From assembly GCA_003560455.1 (NCBI GenBank), contig PWIL01000160.1:1-16839 (forward strand): DNA of 16,839 bases, in the 5' to 3' direction. Made by a program: the position numbers and the translations under genes. This stretch comes from Mollicutes bacterium. GTDB lineage: Bacteria; Bacillota_I; Bacilli_A; RF39; UBA660. How positions within the stretch are numbered: position 1 is the first letter of the stretch; each line of letters starts with the position of its first letter. Below are positions 7,163 to 15,149 of this stretch, one piece after another. Below the pieces are notes generated by a model. It ran no database searches, was not told the DNA's origin, and saw only the letters and a list, made by a program, of their open reading frames with translations.

Positions 7163-8368
7163 TTATTTTTTTATCATATTAGTTATCGGTTTTGATTTTT
7201 TAAACATAAAATATTTAGTTTGATTGATAATGATTTCTAAATCACCAAGATATTCTAAAACATTGGCATTAAACCCAAGTTTAAAATCATTTAAACCTTG
7301 ATAAGGATTTTCTTTTAAGTTAGGGTTAGTGATTCCACCTAAATAGAACTTTTTATATCCTAATTTGTGATATTTTTCTAATATTTTCCAAATTAATAAA
7401 TGTTTGCCATTAAAATTAGTATATTCTTTATTATGTCCATCAATTAACATATAAATGTCAGTTTTATGATTAATAATTAAAGCTGAGGCAATGTTAATTC
7501 CTTCTGGTTTTTTTTGATTTAAATTGGAAGCCGTGATTAATTCAGATTTTAAATTTCCTAATTTTTGATCTAAATTCATTTTTCGGGTAATTAACCGATT
7601 ATTATCACCACTATTATGCATAATTAAATCATTAATTTGATCGGCCTCTTGTTCAACTTTGGAAAATCTTTTTTCTAGGCGGGTTAGATAATCACAGGTA
7701 TCTAATTTGGCATAAAAAACACTGATTTGGGCGTTTTTATTGAAGTGTAAATATAAATCTTGTAAATATCGCAAATTGTGATCTTCTTTGGTTTGATTAT
7801 GTAAAATAATTAAATCTTCAACAGTGCCCCGATAAATTTTAACTGCTCGTTGGGCGGCGCTTCTAATCTTTGTTCGAAAACTTTTTTTAATATTTAAAAA
7901 TAAAGTTTCTAAGTCTTCATTAAGATCGATGACTGCTTCATAACGGGGACTTAGAGCTTCAAAAAAATTGTTATAGCCAAAATGATAATAATCTAATTTT
8001 TGTAAATGTTGAAAAATTGTTTGGTAATTAGGGTTGCTTTTTAAGATGGGTGGCGCTAATTTAATTGCCACAATATTATATTTAAACAAAAACTTTTTCA
8101 TTTCTTTCGTCCAAGTAGCTACTAATTCTAAATTACTATAATCGATTAAAAAACCCCGTGGACAGTAGCCATAGTTAAAACCAACTAATTTTTTAATTAG
8201 AATTAAAGCACCGGCAATTATTTTTCCATCTTGTTCCAGGCCCAGATAAAGCGGTTTAAAAGATTTTCTAACAGCTAAACTATATTCGCTAGTTTGAAAT
8301 AAAGAACTATTTGGAAAAATTTTTATAAATTCATTAAATTCTTCAGTTGTTAATTCTCGCATTTTCAT
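7163..8368 (-). CDS. FemA/FemB/MurM-type peptidoglycan bridge aminoacyltransferase
   Basis: Members of this family use aminoacyl-tRNA to add amino acids to the lysine side chain of lipid II, building the peptidoglycan cross-bridge. They act on the cytoplasmic face of the membrane. The 401-residue protein shows the two GNAT-like halves: SLFQTSEYSLAVRKSF and YGYCPRGFLIDY in the first, and the closing YLGGITNP, GLNDFKLGF and EYLGDLEIIIN in the second. Between them, about residues 227-284 are predicted as a charged helical hairpin, like the coiled coil of FemA and FemX. The start at 8368 is chosen because AAGGGTG lies just upstream on the minus strand; a frame 17 codons longer starts inside the promoter. 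It is the only minus-strand gene and is monocistronic. The amino acid added cannot be predicted. Confidence 0.85.
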   Translation of the reverse strand: MKMRELTTEEFNEFIKIFPNSSLFQTSEYSLAVRKSFKPLYLGLEQDGKIIAGALILIKKLVGFNYGYCPRGFLIDYSNLELVATWTKEMKKFLFKYNIVAIKLAPPILKSNPNYQTIFQHLQKLDYYHFGYNNFFEALSPRYEAVIDLNEDLETLFLNIKKSFRTKIRSAAQRAVKIYRGTVEDLIILHNQTKEDHNLRYLQDLYLHFNKNAQISVFYAKLDTCDYLTRLEKRFSKVEQEADQINDLIMHNSGDNNRLITRKMNLDQKLGNLKSELITASNLNQKKPEGINIASALIINHKTDIYMLIDGHNKEYTNFNGKHLLIWKILEKYHKLGYKKFYLGGITNPNLKENPYQGLNDFKLGFNANVLEYLGDLEIIINQTKYFMFKKSKPITNMIKK

Positions 8369-8390
8369 TTTATCACCCTTGAATAAGATT

Positions 8391-8419
8391 ATTTTATCAT
8401 ATTTGATGATAAATAACAA
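8391..8419 (-). promoter_or_regulatory. Promoter of the FemAB-like gene
   Basis: Read on the minus strand, TTGTTA (8414-8419), a 17-nt spacer and TAAAAT (8391-8396) preceded by TGA form a good extended -10 promoter. It diverges from the rnc promoter about 20 bp away, so the two could interfere with each other. Confidence 0.68.
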
Positions 8420-8439
8420 TTTATTTAAGCTAGAAAAAG

Positions 8440-8448
8440 TGTTATAAT
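8440..8448 (+). promoter_or_regulatory. Extended -10 promoter of rnc
   Basis: TGTTATAAT (8440-8448) is a perfect extended -10 element. The -35 region (TTTATT, 8420-8425) is weak. The expected start near 8455 falls at or inside the ribosome site GGAGGT (8455-8460), so the leader would be very short. Confidence 0.6.
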
Positions 8449-8464
8449 AAAAATGGAGGTTTGA

Positions 8465-9139
8465 ATGGAATTATTAAAAAAATTAAGAATAAAAACGAAA
8501 CAAAAAGATTTATATATTGAAGCATTAACCCATTCTTCATACGCTCATGAAAATGAAGTAAATAGTTATGAAAGGTTAGAGTTTTTAGGAGATGCGGTTT
8601 TACAATTAATTATTACTGAATACTTATATCAAAAATTTCCAGATGATGAAGGAGTGTTGACTAAAAAAAGAGCGATGTATGTTTGTGAACAAGCTTTGTA
8701 TAATTATGGTCAGCAAATAGGTTTAAATAAATATTTAAAACTTGGTAAAGGTGAAATTAGTAATCCAGATAATATTCGCCCAGCAATTATCGCTGATGCA
8801 GTTGAAGCGCTTTTAGGAGCAATTTTTTTAGATAAGGGCTATGGATATACAAAAAAGTTTGTGTATCAAAATATAATTTCTATTATTGAAAAAGATCAAA
8901 CTGAATTTTGTAAAGATTATAAAACAACGTTTCAAGAATTGGTGCAAACCGAAAAAAAGAGTTTAGAATATTTTGTTTTAGAAGAAAAAGGACCTGCTCA
9001 TGATCGTTATTATAAAATAGCGGTTAAAATCGATGGGATTGTATACGGCATTGGTGAAGGTGGTTCAAAAAAAGTAGCTGAACAAGAAGCTGCTAAAAAA
9101 GCACTTGAAAAAAGCAATTATCGCTTTTTAAAAAAATAA
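8465..9139 (+). CDS. rnc: Ribonuclease III
   Basis: RNase III cuts double-stranded RNA, including the rRNA precursor. The 224-residue protein has the bacterial size and layout. The catalytic domain carries the signature ERLEFLGDAVLQL, with Glu40 and Asp44, and IIADAVEALLGAIFLD, with the second metal-binding pair Asp111 and Glu114. A double-stranded RNA-binding domain (about residues 148-220) has the closing GGSKKVAEQEAAKKAL motif. GGAGGT lies just before the ATG. It opens the plus-strand gene series that continues with dnaB 37 nt downstream. In many Firmicutes rnc neighbours smc and ftsY, so its link to dnaB-dnaI here is unusual. Confidence 0.96.
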   Translation: MELLKKLRIKTKQKDLYIEALTHSSYAHENEVNSYERLEFLGDAVLQLIITEYLYQKFPDDEGVLTKKRAMYVCEQALYNYGQQIGLNKYLKLGKGEISNPDNIRPAIIADAVEALLGAIFLDKGYGYTKKFVYQNIISIIEKDQTEFCKDYKTTFQELVQTEKKSLEYFVLEEKGPAHDRYYKIAVKIDGIVYGIGEGGSKKVAEQEAAKKALEKSNYRFLKK

Positions 9140-9176
9140 TAATATGTTAAACTAAATAGAGAGGGAGCGTGATCAT

Positions 9177-10445
9177 TTGGAAAATAAATTAACCCCAGCA
9201 GATAGTTTTGTAGTTCTACGAAAAACTTTATTAAATGATAATGATCGCTATCTTTTAACACTTCTCTACCAGCCCATTATTGGTTCTTGTGCAATTAATT
9301 TTTATTTCACCTTATGGGCGTTATTAAATGGCACAATTTTAACCAAAGAAAAAACCCATCATTACTTAATGGCCGTGATGCATTTAGATTTAGAAAAAAT
9401 TAATCAAGCAAGAGAAAGATTAGAAGCAATTGGACTTTTAAAAACATTTGTCAAAGAAGGGTCAGTTAATAATTATGTTTATGAATTATATGCACCACTA
9501 ACACCGGAGAGTTTTTTAAAAAACCCGATTTTAACTGCTAGTTTAAGAAAGAATTTAGGTCAATATGAGTTTAAAAAATTAACTGATTTTTTTAGTGTTG
9601 AAGAAATTGCATTAACGGAATATCAAGATATTAGTAAAAAGTTTGCTGATGTTTTTCAAATTACAAATTATGAAGTTAGTGATGGTGATTTTCTTGATCA
9701 AAAGGTTAATGAAATAGATGTTGATGGAGAAATTAATCTTGATTTAATTTTACAAGGAATAAATGAAGATTTATTAAATCATAAATTGATTACTAATGAT
9801 GAAAAAAGATTTTTAAAAAATCTTGCTTTGATTTATAATCTGAATGATGAAATATTTAAAGAATTGATTATTGGTTCTATTAATCAATATAAAAAAATTG
9901 ATTTAATTAAATTGCGAAAAAAATGTGAAGGCTTTTATCAATATGAAAATGATGGTAAACTGCCTACTTTAGCGTTTAAAAAGCAACCAGAAAATAAAAG
10001 GTCGTTAAAAACAAATGTTGATAAGCGAAATCAAATGATTTATTTTTTTGAAACAACAACACCAAGAGATTTTCTTTTTTTGAAAAATAATAGTACAACA
10101 ATTAGTAAAAATGAACAAAAGATTTTATCATATTTATTGCTTGATTTAAAATTAAATCCAGGAGTTGTCAATGTTTTAATTGATTATGTATTAAGAATTA
10201 ATGACCATAAATTAATTAAAAATTTTGTTGAAACGATTGCGAGCCAATGGAAAAGAGCAAAAATAGAAACAGTTAGTCAGGCGATGGAATTTGCTGAACA
10301 AGAGTTTAAAAAAAGAAAGAATTATCGCACTAGTAAAAAGAAAACGGAAAATATTCCTGATTGGTTTGATAAAAAAGTTAATACAAAAAAACCTGATAAA
10401 AAAGAAGTTGATCAAATACAAAAAATATTAGCTGAATATAAATAG
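9177..10445 (+). CDS. dnaB: Replication initiation / helicase-loading protein DnaB (Bacillus type)
   Basis: This is the Gram-positive DnaB, not the E. coli helicase. It works with DnaD and DnaI to load the replicative helicase at the origin and at restarting forks, and is membrane-associated in B. subtilis. The 422-residue protein (about 470 in B. subtilis) has the family N-terminal winged-helix region, with DRYLLTLLYQPIIG, and further DnaD-like segments such as LNPGVVNVLIDYVLRIND and FVETIASQWKRAKIETVSQA near the C-terminus. The start is a TTG at 9177, chosen because GAGGGAG (about 9161-9167) is well spaced from it and MENKLTPADSF matches the usual start of the family. It ends in TAG, which overlaps the ribosome site of dnaI. 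Identification rests on sequence pattern and the adjacent dnaI. Confidence 0.9.
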   Translation: MENKLTPADSFVVLRKTLLNDNDRYLLTLLYQPIIGSCAINFYFTLWALLNGTILTKEKTHHYLMAVMHLDLEKINQARERLEAIGLLKTFVKEGSVNNYVYELYAPLTPESFLKNPILTASLRKNLGQYEFKKLTDFFSVEEIALTEYQDISKKFADVFQITNYEVSDGDFLDQKVNEIDVDGEINLDLILQGINEDLLNHKLITNDEKRFLKNLALIYNLNDEIFKELIIGSINQYKKIDLIKLRKKCEGFYQYENDGKLPTLAFKKQPENKRSLKTNVDKRNQMIYFFETTTPRDFLFLKNNSTTISKNEQKILSYLLLDLKLNPGVVNVLIDYVLRINDHKLIKNFVETIASQWKRAKIETVSQAMEFAEQEFKKRKNYRTSKKKTENIPDWFDKKVNTKKPDKKEVDQIQKILAEYK

Positions 10446-10453
10446 GAGGTAAG

Positions 10454-11365
10454 ATGAAAAAAGCAACCGATAGTTTAAAACAATATCAAAAAAAAGATTT
10501 GCAAAAAAAATTAAAAGAAGAATTTTTAACGGCTAAAAAAAATAAAATGTTTGCAAAATTAGTAAATCAAATTAATCAACCAACTGAAGTTTTGTATAAA
10601 TTTACTTCTTTAATTGAAGAATGCAGTCAAGAACATGAAAATTGTCAAACTTGTGAAAGTTTGTTTGTTTGTCAGAATAAAGTGATTGGCTATGCTTTTA
10701 CACCGATTGTAATCGATGAAAAATTAGAATTTATTTATCAACCTTGTCGTTATCAAAAAAAAATGCAACAAGAAACTGCTTATTTAAATAATGTTGTTTA
10801 TTTTCAAATGCCCAAAGAATTAGTATCAGCTCAAATGAAAGAAATTTATGCTGATGATGAAAATCGCTTTGCAACAATTGCTTGGTTAAATAAATTTATT
10901 AATGATTATCCTAAGGTTGAAAAAGGACTTTATTTGCATGGTAGTTTTGGTTGTGGAAAAAGTTATTTGGTTATTGCAATGTTAAATGAATTAGCGAAAA
11001 AAAAGGTTAAAAGTGTTGTTATTTACTGGCCGGAGTTTCTGCGTTATTTAAAAGGTTCATTTGATAGTGATTTTAATGAACGTTTTAGTGAAGTAAAGGA
11101 AGCATCGCTTTTGTTGATTGATGATATTGGCGCAGAAAATATGACTGAGTGGGGTCGTGATGAAATATTAGCTTCTATCCTTCAGTATCGGATGACTGCT
11201 AAATTACCAACTTTTTTTACTTCAAATTTTTCGTTGTCAGAGTTGGAAACGCATTTAGCAAAAACAAAAGAAAAAGTATCAGTCTTAAAAGCTCGGCGAA
11301 TTATTGAACGAATTAATAATTTAGCCGAAGAACAAAAAATAGTTGCCAAAAATTATCGTAATTAA
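10454..11365 (+). CDS. dnaI: Primosomal helicase loader DnaI
   Basis: DnaI is the AAA+ ATPase that loads the replicative helicase onto DNA. The 303-residue protein matches B. subtilis DnaI in length. The N-terminal helicase-binding region has a cysteine cluster (Cys57, Cys64, Cys67, Cys73, Cys98) that fits the zinc ribbon of the family. The AAA+ part has Walker A GSFGCGKS (residues 163-170), Walker B LLLIDDIG (Asp223, Asp224) and a sensor region TFFTSNFS. The ribosome site AGGAGGT (10444-10450) overlaps the dnaB stop, so the two are probably translated together. The following gene starts 11 nt downstream. The dnaB-dnaI pair followed by thrS recalls the Bacillus order, with other genes in between. 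Confidence 0.95.
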   Translation: MKKATDSLKQYQKKDLQKKLKEEFLTAKKNKMFAKLVNQINQPTEVLYKFTSLIEECSQEHENCQTCESLFVCQNKVIGYAFTPIVIDEKLEFIYQPCRYQKKMQQETAYLNNVVYFQMPKELVSAQMKEIYADDENRFATIAWLNKFINDYPKVEKGLYLHGSFGCGKSYLVIAMLNELAKKKVKSVVIYWPEFLRYLKGSFDSDFNERFSEVKEASLLLIDDIGAENMTEWGRDEILASILQYRMTAKLPTFFTSNFSLSELETHLAKTKEKVSVLKARRIIERINNLAEEQKIVAKNYRN

Positions 11366-11375
11366 GGGGGATATT

Positions 11376-13154
11376 ATGAATTGCAAGAAGAAACTAAAAG
11401 CAGCTAGACGTTTGATTTTAGAAAATGATCAAATTAGTCAAGGGGAGTTATGTGGAAAATTAAATTTAAATCGAAAGGCTTTATTAAATGTCTTGATTGA
11501 ACTATGTGATGAAGAACTATATCAATTTATGAATCCTTTTCCGAATGGAAAAATAGAAATTAATAGTCAAATGGCGCATAAACTAAAAAATTATTTAGTT
11601 CATTCACATAAGACATTGGCTAGTGATTCTTTTGATGTTAAAAATTCACATGTGGTTGCTCATTCTTTAAGCTTAATTGAAGATGTTTTTAATTCTTGTT
11701 ATAAAAAACAAAATTTTAGTTCACCATTGCGAAATTATGATAGCATTATTCATAATTTAATTTTTGAAATTAATAATCCAGCTATTTTTAAAGCAGTTTA
11801 TAAGCAAAATCAAATACAAATAAAAAAATATTTTGATGATATTGAAAAATATGATTTATTGTTAGAGTCGTTATTTGATAAAATCCGGGAAAATAATGAA
11901 GAATTATATATTTATAATGCAGTGAGAATGTTAGATTTTATTGCCAAAGAAACTAATTATCGGGAGATGGAAAAAAGTGTTAATACTTATTATTCAAAAT
12001 TAAAGGCTAAAAAACATAATCGCGGGTGTAAAAAAGATTTGAAAAAATATCTTGATCATTTGCGCAAATTAATGCAAGAAACTGATAAAATAAATCCTGA
12101 AATTTTAGAAACATTAAATTATAAATATGGAATTCCGCGGGAATTTTCAATTGAAGCTATTGCAGAAATTGATAAATTTAAAAAGCCCAAAGCTGATGAA
12201 TATGTTAATTTAACCGAGCAAGAGATTATTACAATTGATGGTACAACTCATGGTTGTTTGGAGGATGCGGTATCAATTACAAAAAAAGGCGAAAATTATG
12301 TCTTTGGTTTATATGTAATTGATCCAACGGCTTATATTTCAGAGTATTCAGCGGTTGCTCAAGAAGCGCGTCAAAGAGGCCAGTCTATTTATGTCAGGGG
12401 TTTGGTTATTCCAATGCTTCCTGAAGAACTTTCTTATAATCTATTTTCGCTTTTGGAAAACCAAAATCGGCATGTTATCGCCCACCAATATGAATTTTCT
12501 AAAGATTTCGATTTGATTAATTTTACTTCCCAGAAGGCTTTAATAAATGTTAATAAAAATTATTCTTTTTCTGATATTGATGAATTACATAATGAGCAAC
12601 AAATGTTATTTTTAGAAAGTTTATTTCAGTTGAAAACTGCTTTAAAAAAGCAATATAGTAGTGTAAGAAATTATAATCGCGATTTTAAGCAAAATACGCA
12701 TGCTGAAGAATTGATTAATTATTTAAAGATTTTTGCAAATCATAAAATTACCGAGAAATATCAAAAAACTGATGCACCGTTTTTGTTTTGTGTTGCTGAA
12801 GATATGAAGGGAAAAGTTGATCAAATGGAAAACGAAGATTTAGATTTATCGTCGGTTATGAAAAGAAATAAAACAAATTATACTATTGATAATATGGGCT
12901 ATCAAGATCTTAATTTAGATTGTTATGCTCGGGTGACTACTCCTGCTCGGAATTATGCTGCTTTTCGTAATCAAAAATTGTATCGCGATTTAGTGATAGA
13001 TGAAAAAAGATTTTCGGATCAACAATTAGCATTAATTGAGGAAGATTTAAAGAAGACCGCAAATCATTTAAATAAACGACAAGATATTATTCAACAGTAT
13101 ACGGAAGAAAATAATTTTTATTATCAAAAAGTGAAAAAAATGGTAACGCGGTAG
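11376..13154 (+). CDS. Divergent RNase R/II-like RNB-domain protein with altered metal site
   Basis: The 592-residue protein has an N-terminal helix-turn-helix-like region (about 1-60), a long helical region (about 60-255), then clear similarity to the RNB exoribonuclease domain. KYGIPREFSIEAIAEIDKF and IITIDG match the RNase R lead-in; IPMLPEELS and TTPARNY match later conserved blocks. In the active-site loop Asp288 and Asp297 are kept, but the positions of E. coli RNase II Asp207 and Asp209 are Cys294 and Glu296. Arg525 (RNase II Arg500 position) is kept. No cold-shock domains are recognisable before the RNB domain and no S1 domain follows it. It may be a modified nuclease or a non-catalytic RNA-binding protein. 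The ATG at 11376 follows AAGGGGG (11364-11370). It sits directly after dnaI, where B. subtilis has ytxC. Confidence 0.75.
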   Translation: MNCKKKLKAARRLILENDQISQGELCGKLNLNRKALLNVLIELCDEELYQFMNPFPNGKIEINSQMAHKLKNYLVHSHKTLASDSFDVKNSHVVAHSLSLIEDVFNSCYKKQNFSSPLRNYDSIIHNLIFEINNPAIFKAVYKQNQIQIKKYFDDIEKYDLLLESLFDKIRENNEELYIYNAVRMLDFIAKETNYREMEKSVNTYYSKLKAKKHNRGCKKDLKKYLDHLRKLMQETDKINPEILETLNYKYGIPREFSIEAIAEIDKFKKPKADEYVNLTEQEIITIDGTTHGCLEDAVSITKKGENYVFGLYVIDPTAYISEYSAVAQEARQRGQSIYVRGLVIPMLPEELSYNLFSLLENQNRHVIAHQYEFSKDFDLINFTSQKALINVNKNYSFSDIDELHNEQQMLFLESLFQLKTALKKQYSSVRNYNRDFKQNTHAEELINYLKIFANHKITEKYQKTDAPFLFCVAEDMKGKVDQMENEDLDLSSVMKRNKTNYTIDNMGYQDLNLDCYARVTTPARNYAAFRNQKLYRDLVIDEKRFSDQQLALIEEDLKKTANHLNKRQDIIQQYTEENNFYYQKVKKMVTR

Positions 13155-13166
13155 ATTTTAAAATTG

Positions 13167-13175
13167 TGTTATAAT
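13167..13175 (+). promoter_or_regulatory. Extended -10 promoter upstream of the small ORF and thrS
   Basis: TGTTATAAT (13167-13175) is a perfect extended -10 element in the 36-nt gap after the RNB gene. No convincing -35 box lies 17 nt upstream. The expected start near 13182 would fall within the ribosome site AAGAGGAG (13177-13184), giving an almost leaderless transcript. No T-box leader fits in this space. Confidence 0.5.
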
Positions 13176-13190
13176 TAAGAGGAGAAGAAA

Positions 13191-13376
13191 ATGACAGAAA
13201 ATGAAAAAGAAATGTTTGAATTAAAAAAACAGTTGCGATTAGCTTTATTTGCTGCTTTAGTTGATAAAGAGACCTGTCGACAAGAGGAAATAAGTAAAAT
13301 AAAAACAGCAATGAAAGAAAATTTAGTAACAAAAATAAAGGAGGAAAATAATGATGAACATCAAAGAAAACGATAA
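13191..13376 (+). CDS. Small charged helical protein, unknown function
   Basis: This 61-residue reading frame starts at ATG 13191 after AAGAGGAG. It overlaps the start of thrS by 26 nt in a different frame. The product is rich in Lys and Glu, with a short hydrophobic stretch (LRLALFAALV, about residues 15-24), and looks like a single helix or helical hairpin. No family was recognised. The good ribosome site, the promoter just upstream and the tight overlap with thrS favour a real gene. It may also work as a leader whose translation passes ribosomes on to thrS. Confidence 0.5.
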   Translation: MTENEKEMFELKKQLRLALFAALVDKETCRQEEISKIKTAMKENLVTKIKEENNDEHQRKR

Positions 13377-15078
13377 ATTAAAAGCTTTAAATCATAGTTG
13401 TGCGCATTTAATGGCGCAAGCAATTAAAAGTTTATATCCTAATGCTTTGTTTTGGGTGGGACCAGTTATTAATGAAGGGTTTTATTATGATATTGATTTA
13501 GGTGATGATGTTATAAGTGAAGATGATTTAAGTAAAATAGAAAAAGAAATGAAGCGTCTTGCTAAAAAAAATAAATTAATCAAAAGAGAAGAAATTAGTA
13601 AAACTGAAGCAAAAGAAATTTTTAAAGATGATCCTTATAAATTGGATTTAATTAATGAATTAGATGAACAAATTACGGTTTATCGGCAAGATGATTTTGT
13701 TGATCTTTGTGAAGGTCCGCATGTTGAATCAACAAAAGAGTTGCGTTATTTTAAACTTTTAAAAGTAAGTGGCGCCTATTATAAAGGTGATGTTAATAAT
13801 AAAATGCTGCAAAGAGTTTATGGCGTTTGTTTTGCTGATAGTGAGAGTTTAGATGAGCATTTGGCTTTTTTAGAAGAAGTGAAAAAACGTGATCATCGTA
13901 AACTTGGGAAAGAATTGGATTTGTTTTTGCTTTGTGATTATGCGCCAGGTTCGCCTTTTTGGTTGCCAAATGGGATGGTTATTCGTAAAGAATTGGAAAA
14001 TTATTGGTATGAAGAACATCGGCGTGAAAAATATCAATTTATTATGTCACCAATTATGTTAAATCGTGATTTGTGGGAATTATCTGGTCATTATGAAAAT
14101 TTTAAAGAAAATATGTATTTTTCGGAAATAGATGATAAAGAATACGCTATTAAACCAATGAATTGTCCTGGCGGTATGTTGGTTTATCAAAATAGTTTGC
14201 GTTCTTATCGTGAACTTCCTTTACGTTTAGCGGAGTTAGGAATAGTTCATCGACATGAAGCAAGTGGGGCTTTAAATGGATTGTTGCGAGTTCGAACAAT
14301 TACGCAAGATGATGCGCATATTTATATGACTGAGGAACAATTAGAAAATGAAATTATTAATTTAATGAAGTTTATTGATCGAATATATTCGGTGTTTAAT
14401 TTGACCTATACAATTGAGTTATCTACTAGACCACCAGAAAAGTATATTGGCGCATTAGAGATTTGGGAAAAATCAGAAGAGACTTTAGCGAATGCTTGTC
14501 AAAAAATTGGCAAAGAGTATACAATTAATCCTGGTGATGGTGCTTTTTATGGTCCGAAATTAGATTTTATTGTTCGTGATTCGCTTGGTCGTAAATGGCA
14601 ATGTGGAACGATTCAATTAGATATGAATTTGCCAGAGCGATTTGATTTGTATTATATTGCTCCAGATGGTAGTAAAAAAAGACCAATTATGATTCATCGG
14701 GTAATTTATGGTGCTTTAGAGCGTTTTATAGGAATCTTAATTGAACATTATGCGGGTGCTTTTCCGTTATGGTTGGCGCCGGTTCAAGTTGTCGTTGTTC
14801 CTGTAAATAATGAATATCATTTAAATTATGCAAAAGAACTTGAAGAGTTGTTGAAAGCCAATGATTTTCGAGTAATGATTGATGATCGTGATGAAAAAGT
14901 TAGTTATAAAACTCGTGAATGGCAAATGAAAAAAGTACCGTATGTTTTGTTTATTGGTGATCAAGAAACTGATAGTGATACGGTTAGTTTTCGAAAGTAT
15001 GGAACAAATGAAACTGAAAATATTGGTAAAGCAAGTTTTGTTGATAAATTGAAAAAGCAAATTAAAAGTAAAGTTTAA
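13351..15078 (+). CDS. thrS: Threonyl-tRNA synthetase without TGS domain
   Basis: ThrRS charges tRNA-Thr and removes mischarged serine. The 575-residue protein lacks the roughly 60-residue N-terminal TGS domain of the B. subtilis and E. coli enzymes and starts directly at the editing domain. The editing site is intact: His15 and His19 in HSCAH, and Cys120 and His124 in CEGPH. The catalytic zinc ligands Cys272 (MNCPGG), His323 (DDAH) and His449 (MIHR) have the same spacing as in E. coli. A C-terminal anticodon-binding domain starts near QVVVVPV. The start at 13351 follows AAAGGAGG (13337-13344); the next codon is also ATG. NCPGGM and VHRHE resemble Clostridia-type sequences from memory, which may hint at transfer. 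Confidence 0.96.
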   Translation: MMNIKENDKLKALNHSCAHLMAQAIKSLYPNALFWVGPVINEGFYYDIDLGDDVISEDDLSKIEKEMKRLAKKNKLIKREEISKTEAKEIFKDDPYKLDLINELDEQITVYRQDDFVDLCEGPHVESTKELRYFKLLKVSGAYYKGDVNNKMLQRVYGVCFADSESLDEHLAFLEEVKKRDHRKLGKELDLFLLCDYAPGSPFWLPNGMVIRKELENYWYEEHRREKYQFIMSPIMLNRDLWELSGHYENFKENMYFSEIDDKEYAIKPMNCPGGMLVYQNSLRSYRELPLRLAELGIVHRHEASGALNGLLRVRTITQDDAHIYMTEEQLENEIINLMKFIDRIYSVFNLTYTIELSTRPPEKYIGALEIWEKSEETLANACQKIGKEYTINPGDGAFYGPKLDFIVRDSLGRKWQCGTIQLDMNLPERFDLYYIAPDGSKKRPIMIHRVIYGALERFIGILIEHYAGAFPLWLAPVQVVVVPVNNEYHLNYAKELEELLKANDFRVMIDDRDEKVSYKTREWQMKKVPYVLFIGDQETDSDTVSFRKYGTNETENIGKASFVDKLKKQIKSKV

Positions 15079-15086
15079 AATTTTAG

Positions 15087-15116
15087 TTGTTTTAATGTGA
15101 AATATTGTGTTATAAT
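15087..15116 (+). promoter_or_regulatory. Promoter of the DUF1292 / coiled-coil pair
   Basis: TTGTTT (15087-15092), an 18-nt spacer and TATAAT (15111-15116) preceded by TGT (extended -10) form a good promoter in the 71-nt gap after thrS. The ribosome site GAGG at about 15138-15141 follows. Confidence 0.65.
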
Positions 15117-15149
15117 GTAGACAATAGAGTATTGAAAGAGGTGTCCAAT

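Noticed and set aside
9108..9129. Possible hairpin AAAAAAGC / GCTTTTT at the end of rnc
   Set aside because: The stem is almost all A-T and is followed by A residues rather than a T tract, so it is not a credible plus-strand terminator; rnc probably reads through into dnaB.
13155..13190. T-box or other riboswitch upstream of thrS
   Set aside because: Only 36 nt separate the RNB gene from the small ORF, too little for a T-box, and no T-box core or terminator is visible.
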